From Streptomyces scabiei 87.22 (GTDB taxonomy: Bacteria; Actinomycetota; Actinomycetes; Streptomycetales; Streptomycetaceae), in NCBI RefSeq assembly GCF_000091305.1, contig NC_013929.1, forward strand, positions 9,114,001 to 9,178,000: a stretch of DNA of 64,000 nucleotides. Direction: 5' to 3'. A program made the translations under genes and the position numbers. The notes under the pieces are model-generated. The model was given only the letters and a program-made list of their open reading frames with translations. It had not been told where the DNA came from and did not search any database. This document shows, in pieces, positions 9,274-17,951 of this stretch; within the stretch, counting starts at the first letter, position 1, and the number at the start of each line of letters is the position of its first letter.

Positions 9274-9420
9274 TCAGGAGACGCCGGGCCGGTCGTTCCG
9301 GCCGAGCGCGGTGTCGAAACGGGCGGGTGTCGTGCGGGCGCTCCTGCCGGAGTTCCGGGACGCGGTGACGGTCTCGTCGGACGACGGAGTGCGGACGGGA
9401 TCGAGGGCGGGTGCGCTCAT
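9274..9420 (-). pseudogene. N-terminal fragment of a second ABC sugar permease (MalG-type), truncated
   Basis: A 48-codon open frame begins at the ATG at 9420, overlapping the restored stop of the upstream permease (ATGA), and ends at TGA 9274-9276. Its sequence is a hydrophilic cytoplasmic leader, as expected before the first helix of a MalG-type permease. The first transmembrane helix continues in the same frame beyond the stop and runs into the dehydratase remnant. I read it as the surviving 5' end of the second permease gene of the same operon, inactivated by a nonsense mutation and a deletion. Confidence 0.6.
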
Positions 9421-9778
9421 CGCACGTCTCCCCTCCTGCGGAAGTGGTTGACGGAAACGGTGAGAAGCAGCGTCACGCGAGCAGGACGACGGAGGCCGCC
9501 GACGCGCCGCCGATGTCGTTGCGGGTGAAGCCGAGGGTGCAGGCGCGGGTCATCCACACCTCGGGGGATCCGGCGGGGCCGCCGCCCGTCAGGACGTACA
9601 CCTCGGTGAACACGCGCAGTCCGCGGATGGCGGCCAGGGTGAGGACGATGCCGAGGGCCGGGCGGACGGCCGGCAGCGTCACGTACCGCAGGCGCTGCCA
9701 CAGTGAGACCCCGTCCATCGCGGCCGCCTCGTACGACGTGCGGTCGACGCCCGCGAGTCCGGCGAGGATGATCACCAC
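9417..9778 (-). pseudogene. Fragment of an ABC sugar permease (MalF-type), truncated and frameshifted
   Basis: The frame carries the permease EAA signature (EAAAMDGVSLWQRLRYVTLP) that contacts the ATPase, plus the conserved VYVLTGGGP segment. Only the C-terminal third of a ~300-residue permease remains; the sequence upstream of 9778 has stops and no homology. Near the 3' end the main frame terminates as VVLLA, but shifting one base gives VTLLLTVSVNHFRRRGDVR, the normal end of such permeases, with its stop overlapping the next ATG. The gene therefore has both a 5' truncation and a frameshift at about 9475. It belongs with the dehydratase remnant in one decayed operon. Confidence 0.75.
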
Positions 9779-9929
9779 ACGTTCCGTGGCCGATCACCCG
9801 GTGCCCTGGCGGCGCGGCGCGGCTCGTCGGCCGCCCGTCGGCCGACGAACGACGGCGCTCCGGGACGCCCTTGTCGGGACCGGGGCCGAGTCGCGGCATT
9901 CCAAGTGGTCGAGCCGCCGACGCACGAAA

Positions 9930-9960
9930 ACCGGGAGGCGCCGCGCGGGCGCCTCCCGGT
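9930..9960 (-). terminator. Intrinsic terminator for the TerD-domain gene
   Basis: A perfect 13-bp stem (ACCGGGAGGCGCC with its complement) and a 5-base loop is followed, on the minus strand, by TTTT. It lies about 100 bp downstream of the minus-strand gene ending at 10057, and also insulates the decayed transport locus from it. Confidence 0.8.
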
Positions 9961-10056
9961 TCGAACTCGCTGGCGAGGAGAGCGGAAGTGCTTGAATCAT
10001 TTGGAGTGAATGAGAAGGAAGCCCCTCCATGGCCTCGCCGCGGCCAACGCTAGCAC

Positions 10057-12229
10057 TCAGTCCGGGATCAGGTCGCGCAGATTTTCGAGGGTGATGATCC
10101 GGGAGTCCGGGTGCAGCCCCTCCGGCCGTTCGAGGCCGAGGTAGGTCACGGGCCCGTCCGGGACCGACCGGCCGTCCCAGAGGTCCACGACCGTGTCGCC
10201 GTCGGACATCAGGTCGATCAGGTACGCCACCGTCAGCTGCTCGCGCTCCACGACGGCACGCACCACCTTGGACACCGACACCTGGTTCTCCTCGACCCGG
10301 TTGGCCTCCGTGACGCCCTTCAGGTACAGGTGCAGCCACTTCGCGCGCCACCGGCCGTCGTCCCCGCGCCGGAACACCAGCGGCAGCGCCACCCGGCCCA
10401 CGCCGCGCAGCTCCGACTTCATCCGCACCGTGCGGGGCTCGAAGGGCCGGCCCTTCTGCTCGCCGTCCCGGAGCATGAACCCGAAGAACGACTCCTCGGC
10501 CTCCTCGAACCCCTCACCGGCGTAGATGTTGACCTGCGGCACGACCAAGGGTGCGCGCACCCGGTCCAGGGAGAGGTTGATGAACTCCGAGGCCCCCTCG
10601 GGCGCCTCGGTGACATCGCCCGAGTGCTCGCCCCCGCCGGCCTTGAGGGAGGTGTAGGAGAGCCAGGAGTCGGTGCTGTAGTCGGCCCGCAGCAGCAGGG
10701 CCGAGAGGTCGTAGTCGGTCCGCCGCTCGGTCTCCTTCCAGTACACGAAGAAACGCAGCAGTTCGCCCTCGACCGCCGACACCGACCCGCGCGGCAGCAC
10801 CCCGAGCCCGGCCGACGTCGCCCGGCCGCTGAGCGGCAGCGCCACGTCGACGATGTCGGGGTCGATCAGCAGCCGGCCCGCCACCGGCAGCCGGCGCCGG
10901 ATCTCGGCGTCGAGCGCGGCGATCAGCCGGTCGCGGTCGGCGGCCGGGACGGGCCGCCGCAGGTCGCGGGTCACCCAGGCGCGGCCCCGGCCGTTGACGA
11001 AGATGCGCGGGCGGTCGCTCTCCCGCTCGCGGTTGTGGAAGTGCTCGCGCACCGACAGCACGACCCGGGCGGAGGCCCCGGGCGCCGCCCGTACCGCCGC
11101 GTCCACCACCGCGTCCCGCTCCGCCCCGTCGGCGGCGGCGCGCAGCAGCAGGTCCAGGGCGCGGAACAGCCTGCCGGGAGCGGGCTCCAGCAGCCTCACC
11201 GCACCGAGTACGTCGGAGCTGTCGAGCAGCTGCTCGAACCGGCTGCCGAAGGACCGCGCCTGCTTCTCGCCGCGTGCGACGGCGAACACGTCGGCGGCGT
11301 GCGGCCAGCGCGGGTACTCGTGCGGGTGCAGGCGCTCCCCGAGCCGCTTGAAGGGCTCCCGGTGCGCGTGTACGTCGGCGAGTTTCGCGGGGTTCGCGGC
11401 GACGACGGCGTCCAGACCCGCGAGCAGGGCCCGGCGCACCGGACGCGCGAGCGGCCGGAACCGGGTCGGCTCCTGCAGCGTCACGTCGCCGCCCGACAGC
11501 GCGCAGGCCAGCCGCAGCACGTCGGTGACGGTGTCCAGGAGGAGGTCGGCGCCGACGCCGAGCCGGGCCGTGTTGACGACCGCCCGGTTCTCCCGCACCG
11601 GGACCCTCTCCGGCTGGGGGCCGAGCGCGCACCGCTCCGCGAGCAGCCGGAGGTCGGCCAGGTGCTCCTCGCCCAGCGGTGTGGTGCTGCCCGCCAGCGC
11701 CAGGTACAGGCCGGTGAGCTCCTCGTCCAGGGTCCGGCCGGCGTGCAGGACGGTCACCCGGTCGCCGGCCGCGGCGATCAGCTCGTCCTGGGCGGCCAGC
11801 ATCTCCTCGTAGGTGTGCTGGTAGCGGCCGTACGCGGGCAGGCTCAGCAGGTCCAGCACGCCGTTCGCCAGCTGGGTCAGCACGTTCTCGCGCGACTTCT
11901 CGTCGCCGAGGGCCTGCGCGACGCACCGCGCCCAGAACTCCTCGGTGTCCCGGCACGTTCGCCGGGAAGTCGATGAAGTAGGAGTTGTGGCGGACGTGGT
12001 CGCCGACCATCTCGCGCACGATGCGCAGCGTCCGCCGGGCGGTGTGCAGGACGGCCGCCCCGGACAGTCCCGACAGCCGCTCCAGCAGCTCCGCCGAGAG
12101 CTTGAAGCCCACACCCATCAGGGCGGCGTCGAACTGCCGCGCGGCCGCGGCGCCGTCGCCGGCGGACCCCTCGGGGGCGGGCAGGCGGTGGGTGTGCCGG
12201 ATGACCAGCGATGCGAGACTCTGCGTCAT
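10057..12229 (-). pseudogene. TerD-domain stress protein (SCO0854-like), apparent single-base frameshift
   Basis: The reading starts at ATG 12229 (MTQSLASLVIRHTHRL) and continues through SYFIDFPANVP, where the frame breaks near 11949-11951. Removing one G (a C in a CCC run on the plus strand) restores DTEEFWARCVAQAL and a 723-residue product. The C-terminal part holds a TerD-like calcium-binding domain (DYDLSALLLRADY, GEHSGDV, ADY, FINLSLDRV, NIYAGEGF). The central part resembles large TerD-associated proteins of the SCO0854 type; I do not see the Cys cluster that would make a RING domain. TerD proteins act in tellurite and chemical stress responses and intracellular signalling. Because the rest of the coding sequence is intact, this is either a recent mutation or a sequencing error. 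Confidence 0.7.
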
Positions 12230-12306
12230 TGCGGGATGATCGCAGAGGTGTGCGAACCGGCGCACCGGAGTTTCGCCGTGCGCCGCCCCGCCCGCGACGC
12301 GTCCCG

Positions 12307-12924
12307 TCAGGCCTCCGCGGCCGCCTCCAGCCTCCTTCGCGCGTGCGCGAGGAAGCCGTCGAGGGCGAACTCGAAGGCGGCGTCCGCCCGGCGGTCGCCC
12401 ACCGCGTCCAGGGCCCGCGCCAGGCGCGGAGTCGCGGACGCGTCGGTGATCTCCCACATGGCCACCGGGGCGGCGAGGTCCAGCGCCGAGCCCAGCACGA
12501 CGTTCTCCAGCGCGACCAGCACCGGCATCACCTCCGGGAGGGGGAAGCCCGCGTCGAGGAGCAGGGCGACGGCCCGCTCGTACTGTTCGAGGACGCGCGG
12601 GGCCCGGACCGGCGAGGTCATCAGCAGCGGGATGGCCCGGGGGTGGGCCGCGAAGGCGGCGCGATAGGAGCGGGCCCACGTCTCCAGGGCGCGGTCCCAG
12701 GGCCGGAGGTCGAGGGCGGAGGCGTCGATGCCCGTCGCGACCCGCTCGCGCAGCAGTTCCACGATGCCGTCCCGGCCGTCCACATGGTGATACACCGAGC
12801 CGGTCTGCACCCCGAGCCGTCGTGCGATCTGCGGCACGCTGAACTCGCCCTGCGCGGCGAGAAGTTCCAGCGCGGTGGTGGTGATGCGCTCCCTGTCGAG
12901 CAGGGGGGTGCGCGGCCGTCCCAT
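12307..12924 (-). CDS. TetR-family transcriptional regulator
   Basis: This 205-residue protein has an N-terminal helix-turn-helix at about residues 28-48 (SVPQIARRLGVQTGSVYHHV), typical of TetR/AcrR regulators, and a C-terminal ligand-binding domain of the TetR_C type (LMTSPVRAPRVLEQYERAV). The ATG at 12924 follows GGAGGGG. It is divergently transcribed from the amino-acid permease and amidohydrolase pair across a 140-bp gap containing an AT-rich stretch near 12970-13000. That arrangement suggests it represses the pair and itself. The ligand is unknown. Confidence 0.85.
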   Translation of the reverse strand: MGRPRTPLLDRERITTTALELLAAQGEFSVPQIARRLGVQTGSVYHHVDGRDGIVELLRERVATGIDASALDLRPWDRALETWARSYRAAFAAHPRAIPLLMTSPVRAPRVLEQYERAVALLLDAGFPLPEVMPVLVALENVVLGSALDLAAPVAMWEITDASATPRLARALDAVGDRRADAAFEFALDGFLAHARRRLEAAAEA

Positions 12925-13064
12925 GTCGTCCGTCCCCTCCGAGGTCTTCCCAGCAGTCCGAGTGAAGGCTACATTGCAAAAACCGAAAGCCTTTAGGTTA
13001 ACGGGCCCGGGTGACCCCCTACGGCCCCCATCCCGCCCCCGCCCGCAGCAGAAGGGCTTTCCCC

Positions 13065-14561
13065 ATGACCGTCACCCCCGACGCGACCACCGCCGACGCG
13101 ACCGCCGCCCCGGCCGCGGGCGGCGAGGACTCCCCGGCGCCGTCCCTGCGCTCCGGCTCGCTCGGCACCACCGACATCGCCTTCTTCGTCGTCTCGGCCG
13201 CCGCCCCGCTCACGGTGATGGCCGGCGTCGCCCCGCTCGCCATCCTGATGGGCGGCATCGGCGCCCCCGTCGGCTATCTCGTCGCCGGTCTCACGCTCGC
13301 CGTCTTCGCCGTCGGCTTCACCGCGATGAGCCGCCACGTCCGCAGCGCCGGCGCCTTCTACGCGTACATCACCCGGGGTCTCGGCCGCCGGGCCGGCATC
13401 GGCGCCGCGCTCCTCGCGCTCGTCGGCTACAACGGCATGGAGATCGGCGTGTACGGCCTCCTCGGCACCGCCGCCCGGGACACCGCCGACGCCCTGTTCG
13501 GCGCGCACGTCCCGTGGCTCCCCGTCTCCCTCGTGGGCCTGCTGGTCATCGGCTGGGCCGGCTACCGGTCCATCGACTTCGGCGCCAAACTCCTCGGCGT
13601 CCTGCTCGTCGCCGAGACCGGCATCCTCGTCCTGCTCGCCGGGGCGGTGCTGGTCAAGGGCGGCGCCGGCGGCCTCTCCGCCGCCTCCTTCACCCCGGAC
13701 AACGCCATGGTCCCCGGCATGGTGGCCGTCCTGGCCTTCGCGTTCGCCGCGTTCACCGGCTTCGAGTCCACCGTCATCTACCGCCGCGAGGCCCGCGACC
13801 CGGCCCGCACGGTGCCCCGTGCCACCTATCTCGCCATCGGCTTCCTCGGCCTGTTCTACGCCTTCATCGTCTGGATCGTGATCCAGGCGTTCGGCGACGC
13901 CCAGGTCGTCGCGGCGGCCGGCGCCAACCCCGCGGCCCTGTTCTTCTCCGCCATCACGACCTACGTCGGCCCCTGGGCGGCCGACCTGATGCGCGTCCTC
14001 ATCGTCACCAGCGTCCTCGCCTCCCTGCTCGCCTTCCACAACGCCATCAACCGCTACGGACTGGCCCTCGCCGAGGAGGGGATCCTGCCCAAGGCCCTGG
14101 CCCGCGTCCACCCGCGCCACCGCTCCCCGTACGTGGCGGGCATCGCCCAGACCGTGCTCGGCGCGATCGTCGTCCTGGCCTTCGCCGCGGCCGGCGCCGA
14201 TCCGTACATGCAGCTGCTGCTCTGGGTGAACACCCCCGGCATGCTCGCCCTGATGCTGCTGCAACTGCTCGCCGCGCTCGCCGTGCCCTTCTACTTCCGG
14301 CGGATCACCCACTCCGAGGGCGTCCTGCGCACGGTCGTCGCCCCCGTGGTCGCGGCGGTGCTCCTGGCGGGCGCCATCGCCCTCGTCGTCAGCCACCTCG
14401 ACCAGTTCACCGGCGCCTCCACCACGGTCAACACCCTGCTGGCGGCCCTCGTCCCCGCCGTCCTCGTCATCGGCCTCGTCCTCGCCCGGTGGCTGCGCCG
14501 GGCCCGCCCCGAGGTCTACGCGAACTTCGCCGCCGAACCCCCGGCCGGCACCGGGCACTGA
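13065..14561 (+). CDS. APC-family amino acid/polyamine permease
   Basis: The 498-residue protein begins at ATG 13065, chosen over an in-frame GTG at 13011 because AGAAGGG lies 8 bases upstream. After a ~35-residue hydrophilic Ala/Pro-rich head come about twelve hydrophobic helices. The first carries FFVVSAAAPLTVMAGVAP, matching the substrate-site helix of APC transporters, and FTGFESTVIYRREARDP is the typical helix 6 region. These carriers import amino acids or related amines across the membrane. It is followed after 57 bp by an amidohydrolase gene, so the two probably take up and hydrolyse an N-acyl or amide compound. Confidence 0.85.
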   Translation: MTVTPDATTADATAAPAAGGEDSPAPSLRSGSLGTTDIAFFVVSAAAPLTVMAGVAPLAILMGGIGAPVGYLVAGLTLAVFAVGFTAMSRHVRSAGAFYAYITRGLGRRAGIGAALLALVGYNGMEIGVYGLLGTAARDTADALFGAHVPWLPVSLVGLLVIGWAGYRSIDFGAKLLGVLLVAETGILVLLAGAVLVKGGAGGLSAASFTPDNAMVPGMVAVLAFAFAAFTGFESTVIYRREARDPARTVPRATYLAIGFLGLFYAFIVWIVIQAFGDAQVVAAAGANPAALFFSAITTYVGPWAADLMRVLIVTSVLASLLAFHNAINRYGLALAEEGILPKALARVHPRHRSPYVAGIAQTVLGAIVVLAFAAAGADPYMQLLLWVNTPGMLALMLLQLLAALAVPFYFRRITHSEGVLRTVVAPVVAAVLLAGAIALVVSHLDQFTGASTTVNTLLAALVPAVLVIGLVLARWLRRARPEVYANFAAEPPAGTGH

Positions 14562-14618
14562 CCGCGCCCCAGCCGATCGCCGCCACCCGCACCACCCTCA
14601 CCGGAGGAGAGTCTCTCC

Positions 14619-16190
14619 ATGCCCACCGCCGACCTCGTCATCACCGGCGCCCGTGTCCGCACCCTCGACCCCCGGCGGCCCCACGCCACCGCGCTGGCCG
14701 TGCGCGACGGACTGATCGCCGCCGTCGGCGAGGAGACGGACCTGCGCGACTGGCACGGGCCGGGCACCGAGACCGTGGACCTGGGCGGCGCCCACCTGGT
14801 GCCCGGCCTGGTGGACAGCCACAGCCACCCCGTGTGGGGCCTGGACATGGCCACCGGCATCGACCTCACCGCCGTACGCGACCTCGACGGACTGCGCGCC
14901 GCGCTCGCCTCGGGGGAGCGTGTCGACGGCTGGGTGATCGGCCACGGCCTGGACCACAACGTCTTCGGCGGCCGCAGCGTCGACCGCGCCCTCGTCGAGG
15001 ACGTCCTGGACGGCGCCCCCGCCTTCCTGCGCCTGTACGACGGGCACTCCGCCCTCGTCAGCGAGTCCGCGCTCAAGCTCGCCGGCATCACCGGGCCGCG
15101 CGCCTTCGAACAGCGCTCGCACATCGTCGTCGACGCCGACGGACGGCTCACCGGCCACCTCGTCGAGCACGCCGCGATGGAACTCCTCCAGCCCGTCATG
15201 CCCCGGCCCTCCTCCACCGAACGGCGCGCCCGGCTCGCCGAGCTGCTCGGCGCGATGGCCGCCACCGGCCTCACCGGTGCCCATGTCATGGACAAGGGCG
15301 ACCTCGACCTGGTGGCCGCGGTCGCCGAGGAGTCGGTGCTGCCGCTCCGGCTGCGGTTCGCGCCCTGGTGCATGCCCGGCGCCGACGCGGACGACCTCGC
15401 GGAACTCGTCGAGCTGCAGGGCAGGGGCGGGCGGCACTGGCGGGTCGGCGGCGTGAAGTTCTTCATGGACGGCACCGTGGAGGGCGGCACCGCCTGGCTG
15501 GACCATCCCGACTGCCACGGCCAGGGCACCGACGCGTTCTGGCCGGACCCGGCCGCCTACAGCGACGCGGTACGGCAACTGCACCGCGCCGGCGTCCGCA
15601 CGGCGACCCACGCGATCGGGGACGCCGCCGTGCGGCACGTCCTCGACACGATCGCATCCCTGGGGCCGGGCGGGCGGCTCGCCCACCGGGTGGAGCACAT
15701 CGAGTCGGTGCCGGACGAACTGGTGGCGCGCTTCGCCGAGGTGGGGGTCATCGCCTCCATGCAGCCCCCGCACACCGACTACACACGGGCCGACCTGAGC
15801 GACGAGTGGTCCCTGCGGCTCGGAGAGGAACGCGCGGTGCGGGCGTGGCGGCTGCGGGATCTGCGGGACGCGGGCGCGGTCGTCGCCCTCGGGTCGGACT
15901 GGCCCATCGCCCACTACGACGCGCGCGCCGTCCTGGCGACGGCCCGCGAGCCGCGGGGCGCGGCGTCCGGTGGGGCGGGACTCACCGGGGCGCAGGCGCT
16001 GGAAGGCTGCACGAGTCACGCGGCGCTGGCCGCGGGGGAGGCCGATGCCACCGGCCGCATCGCCGTGGGCTTCCGCGCCGACCTCACCGCGCTGGGGGTC
16101 GACCCCGTGGAGGCACCGGCGGACGAGGTCGCGCAGGCGCCGGTTCGGTTGACTGTGACGGGCGGGCATGTGGTGCACCGGGGGCTCTGA
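14619..16190 (+). CDS. Amidohydrolase, YtcJ-like (amidohydrolase family 3)
   Basis: This 523-residue enzyme has the metal-binding motif D66-SHSH (VPGLVDSHSHP), the KFFMDGTVEGG segment that precedes metal-linked residues in this family, THAIGDAA and LGSDWPI supplying a later His and Asp. The family hydrolyses amides, carbamates or N-acyl groups using one or two metal ions in a TIM barrel. No signal peptide is seen, so it is cytoplasmic. GGAGGAGAG precedes the ATG. It sits directly downstream of an APC permease, probably co-transcribed, consistent with hydrolysis of an imported compound. The exact substrate cannot be read from the sequence. Confidence 0.85.
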   Translation: MPTADLVITGARVRTLDPRRPHATALAVRDGLIAAVGEETDLRDWHGPGTETVDLGGAHLVPGLVDSHSHPVWGLDMATGIDLTAVRDLDGLRAALASGERVDGWVIGHGLDHNVFGGRSVDRALVEDVLDGAPAFLRLYDGHSALVSESALKLAGITGPRAFEQRSHIVVDADGRLTGHLVEHAAMELLQPVMPRPSSTERRARLAELLGAMAATGLTGAHVMDKGDLDLVAAVAEESVLPLRLRFAPWCMPGADADDLAELVELQGRGGRHWRVGGVKFFMDGTVEGGTAWLDHPDCHGQGTDAFWPDPAAYSDAVRQLHRAGVRTATHAIGDAAVRHVLDTIASLGPGGRLAHRVEHIESVPDELVARFAEVGVIASMQPPHTDYTRADLSDEWSLRLGEERAVRAWRLRDLRDAGAVVALGSDWPIAHYDARAVLATAREPRGAASGGAGLTGAQALEGCTSHAALAAGEADATGRIAVGFRADLTALGVDPVEAPADEVAQAPVRLTVTGGHVVHRGL

Positions 16191-16230
16191 GCGGTGGGGT
16201 CGGGCGGGGTGGGTCGGGGGTGGATCCGGT

Positions 16231-16384
16231 CGTGGGGTGGGTGCGGGTGAGTGGGGGCTGGTCGCGCAGTTCCCCGCGCCCCTGAAAAGCAGGGGCTGCG
16301 CCCCGAGCTTTTCAGGCCCGCAGGGCCTGGGCTTTCAGGGGCGCGGGGAACTGCGCGAGAAGCCCCACCGGGCCCGCACCCGAC
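16231..16384. repeat. Long inverted repeat between convergent genes (Streptomyces interspersed palindrome, likely bidirectional terminator)
   Basis: The arms at 16262-16287 and 16333-16358 are perfect complements over 26 bases (left arm begins TCGCGCAGTTCCCCGCGCC). Weaker pairing continues outward to about 16231 and 16384, and a smaller hairpin sits inside (AGGGGC...GCCCC and AAAAGC...GCTTTT). It lies exactly between the amidohydrolase gene and the oppositely oriented paaK. This palindrome class recurs in Streptomyces intergenic regions. Confidence 0.85.
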
Positions 16385-16423
16385 CACGCACCCCAAGGCG
16401 CCCCACCCCCCGACCCGACGCCG

Positions 16424-17755
16424 TCAGCCGGGCGAGTCGGGAAGGTCGCGGAGGTCTTTCACCCGCTTCAGTTTGCCGACCGACCGTTCCAGGGTCTCCG
16501 GGTCCACGATCGCCACCTCCACCGTGACACCCACCCCGTCCTTGACCGCCCGGCCGATCGCCGCAGCCACGGCCTCCCGGCGGTCCCCGCCCGCGCCCGG
16601 CCGTGCCTCCACCAGGACCGTCATATGGTCCATACGCCCCCGCCGGGTCAGCCGGATCTGGAAATGCGGCGCCACGCCGGGCGTGCGCAGCACGATCTCC
16701 TCGATCTGGCTGGGGAACACGTTCACCCCGCGCAGGATGATCATGTCGTCGCAGCGGCCGGTGACCTTCCGCATCCGCCGGAACGCGGGCCGGGCGGTGC
16801 CGGGCAGCAGCCGGGTCAGATCGCGGGTGCGGTACCGGATCACCGGCATCGCCTCCTTGGTGAGCGAGGTGAACACGATCTCCCCCTCCACCCCCTCCGG
16901 CAGCACCGCGTCCGTGAGCGGGTCGACGACCTCGGGGTAGAAGTGGTCCTCCCAGATGTGCAGACCGTCCTTGGTCTCCACACACTCCTGCGCGACACCG
17001 GGACCCATCACCTCCGACAGACCGTAGATGTCGACCGCGTGCAGCCCCGCCCGCTCCTCGATCTCCCGCCGCATCTCCTGCGTCCACGGCTCCGCCCCGA
17101 AGATCCCCACCTCCAGCGACGAGGTGCGCGGATCGACGCCCTGCTTCTCGAACTCGTCCAGCAGCGTCAGCATGTAGGACGGCGTCACCATGATGATCTC
17201 GGGACGGAAGTCCCGGATCAGCTGCACCTGCCGGGCGGTCATGCCGCCGGAGGCCGGGATCACCGTGCACCCGGCCCGCTCCGCCCCGTAGTGCGCGCCC
17301 AGCCCCCCGGTGAACAGACCGTAGCCGTAGGAGACATGCACCTTGTGTCCCCGGCGCCCGCCCGCCGCCCGGATCGAACGCGCCACCACGTCCGCCCAGC
17401 GGGAGATGTCCCCCTCCGTGTAACCGACCACCGTCGCACGCCCCGTCGTCCCGCTGGAGGCGTGCACCCGCCGCACCTCCTCCATCGGCACCGCGAACAT
17501 GCCGAAGGGATAGGTGTCCCTCAGATCGGCCTTCGTCGTGAACGGAAAACGCGCCAGATCATCCAGCGACCGGCAGTCCTCAGGACCGACCCCCGCCGCG
17601 TCGAACTTCCGCCGGTACAACTCCACATGGTCGTACGCATGCCGCAGAGTCGCCCGCAACCGCACGAGCTGCAGCTCCCGCAACTCCTCCGGAGCGAGGC
17701 GTTCGCCCTCGTCCAGCAGGTCGCGGGGGAGTGGTTCGCCCAGGCTGCTGCTCAT
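16424..17755 (-). CDS. paaK: Phenylacetate-CoA ligase
   Basis: The 443-residue adenylate-forming enzyme activates phenylacetate with ATP and CoA to phenylacetyl-CoA, the first step of the aerobic hybrid pathway. The ATP-binding loop is S100-SGTTGRAT; YGLSEVMGPG and RYRTRDL are the adenylation motifs, and the C-terminal SVGKLKRV supplies the catalytic Lys. VHVSYGYGLFTGGLG is characteristic of PaaK. It is divergent from paaABCDE across 196 bp containing two matching operator-like sites, indicating joint control by a phenylacetyl-CoA-responsive repressor (none is encoded in the window). Confidence 0.95.
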   Translation of the reverse strand: MSSSLGEPLPRDLLDEGERLAPEELRELQLVRLRATLRHAYDHVELYRRKFDAAGVGPEDCRSLDDLARFPFTTKADLRDTYPFGMFAVPMEEVRRVHASSGTTGRATVVGYTEGDISRWADVVARSIRAAGGRRGHKVHVSYGYGLFTGGLGAHYGAERAGCTVIPASGGMTARQVQLIRDFRPEIIMVTPSYMLTLLDEFEKQGVDPRTSSLEVGIFGAEPWTQEMRREIEERAGLHAVDIYGLSEVMGPGVAQECVETKDGLHIWEDHFYPEVVDPLTDAVLPEGVEGEIVFTSLTKEAMPVIRYRTRDLTRLLPGTARPAFRRMRKVTGRCDDMIILRGVNVFPSQIEEIVLRTPGVAPHFQIRLTRRGRMDHMTVLVEARPGAGGDRREAVAAAIGRAVKDGVGVTVEVAIVDPETLERSVGKLKRVKDLRDLPDSPG

Positions 17756-17789
17756 CGCGACTCCTTCGTGCCCACCACCCCGTGAGCCG

Positions 17790-17803
17790 ACCGACCATTC
17801 GGT
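17790..17803. promoter_or_regulatory. Operator-like palindrome upstream of paaK
   Basis: ACCGACCATTCGGT has perfect 5-base arms (ACCGA/TCGGT) around CCAT. It lies 35 bases upstream of the paaK start and is repeated, inverted, at 17922-17935 near the paaA start. It is probably the site of a TetR-type PaaR repressor. Confidence 0.6.
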
Positions 17804-17921
17804 TGCTGTGCGTCACGGTCATGTAATCCACGGGTGCCGAAACCTGTCAAGAAGGGCGCTGATCGCGGGAGGGGGCGGACGGGTCTTGCCTGGCCGCTCG
17901 AATCGCGTCACACTGTTCCCG

Positions 17922-17935
17922 AACGAATGGTCGGT
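17922..17935. promoter_or_regulatory. Operator-like palindrome upstream of paaA (inverted copy)
   Basis: AACGAATGGTCGGT is the reverse complement of the 17790-17803 site with one arm mismatch. It ends 17 bases before the paaA start codon, so a bound protein would cover the initiation region of the operon. Confidence 0.6.
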
Positions 17936-17951
17936 TGGGAAGCTGGTATCG

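Noticed and set aside
12993..14558. A long minus-strand frame opposite the APC permease
   Set aside because: Its product is Gly/Glu/Asp/Arg-rich low-complexity sequence typical of antisense frames; the plus-strand permease explains the region.
14598..16178. Long minus-strand frame opposite the amidohydrolase
   Set aside because: Antisense of a clear enzyme; no ribosome binding site and no family features.
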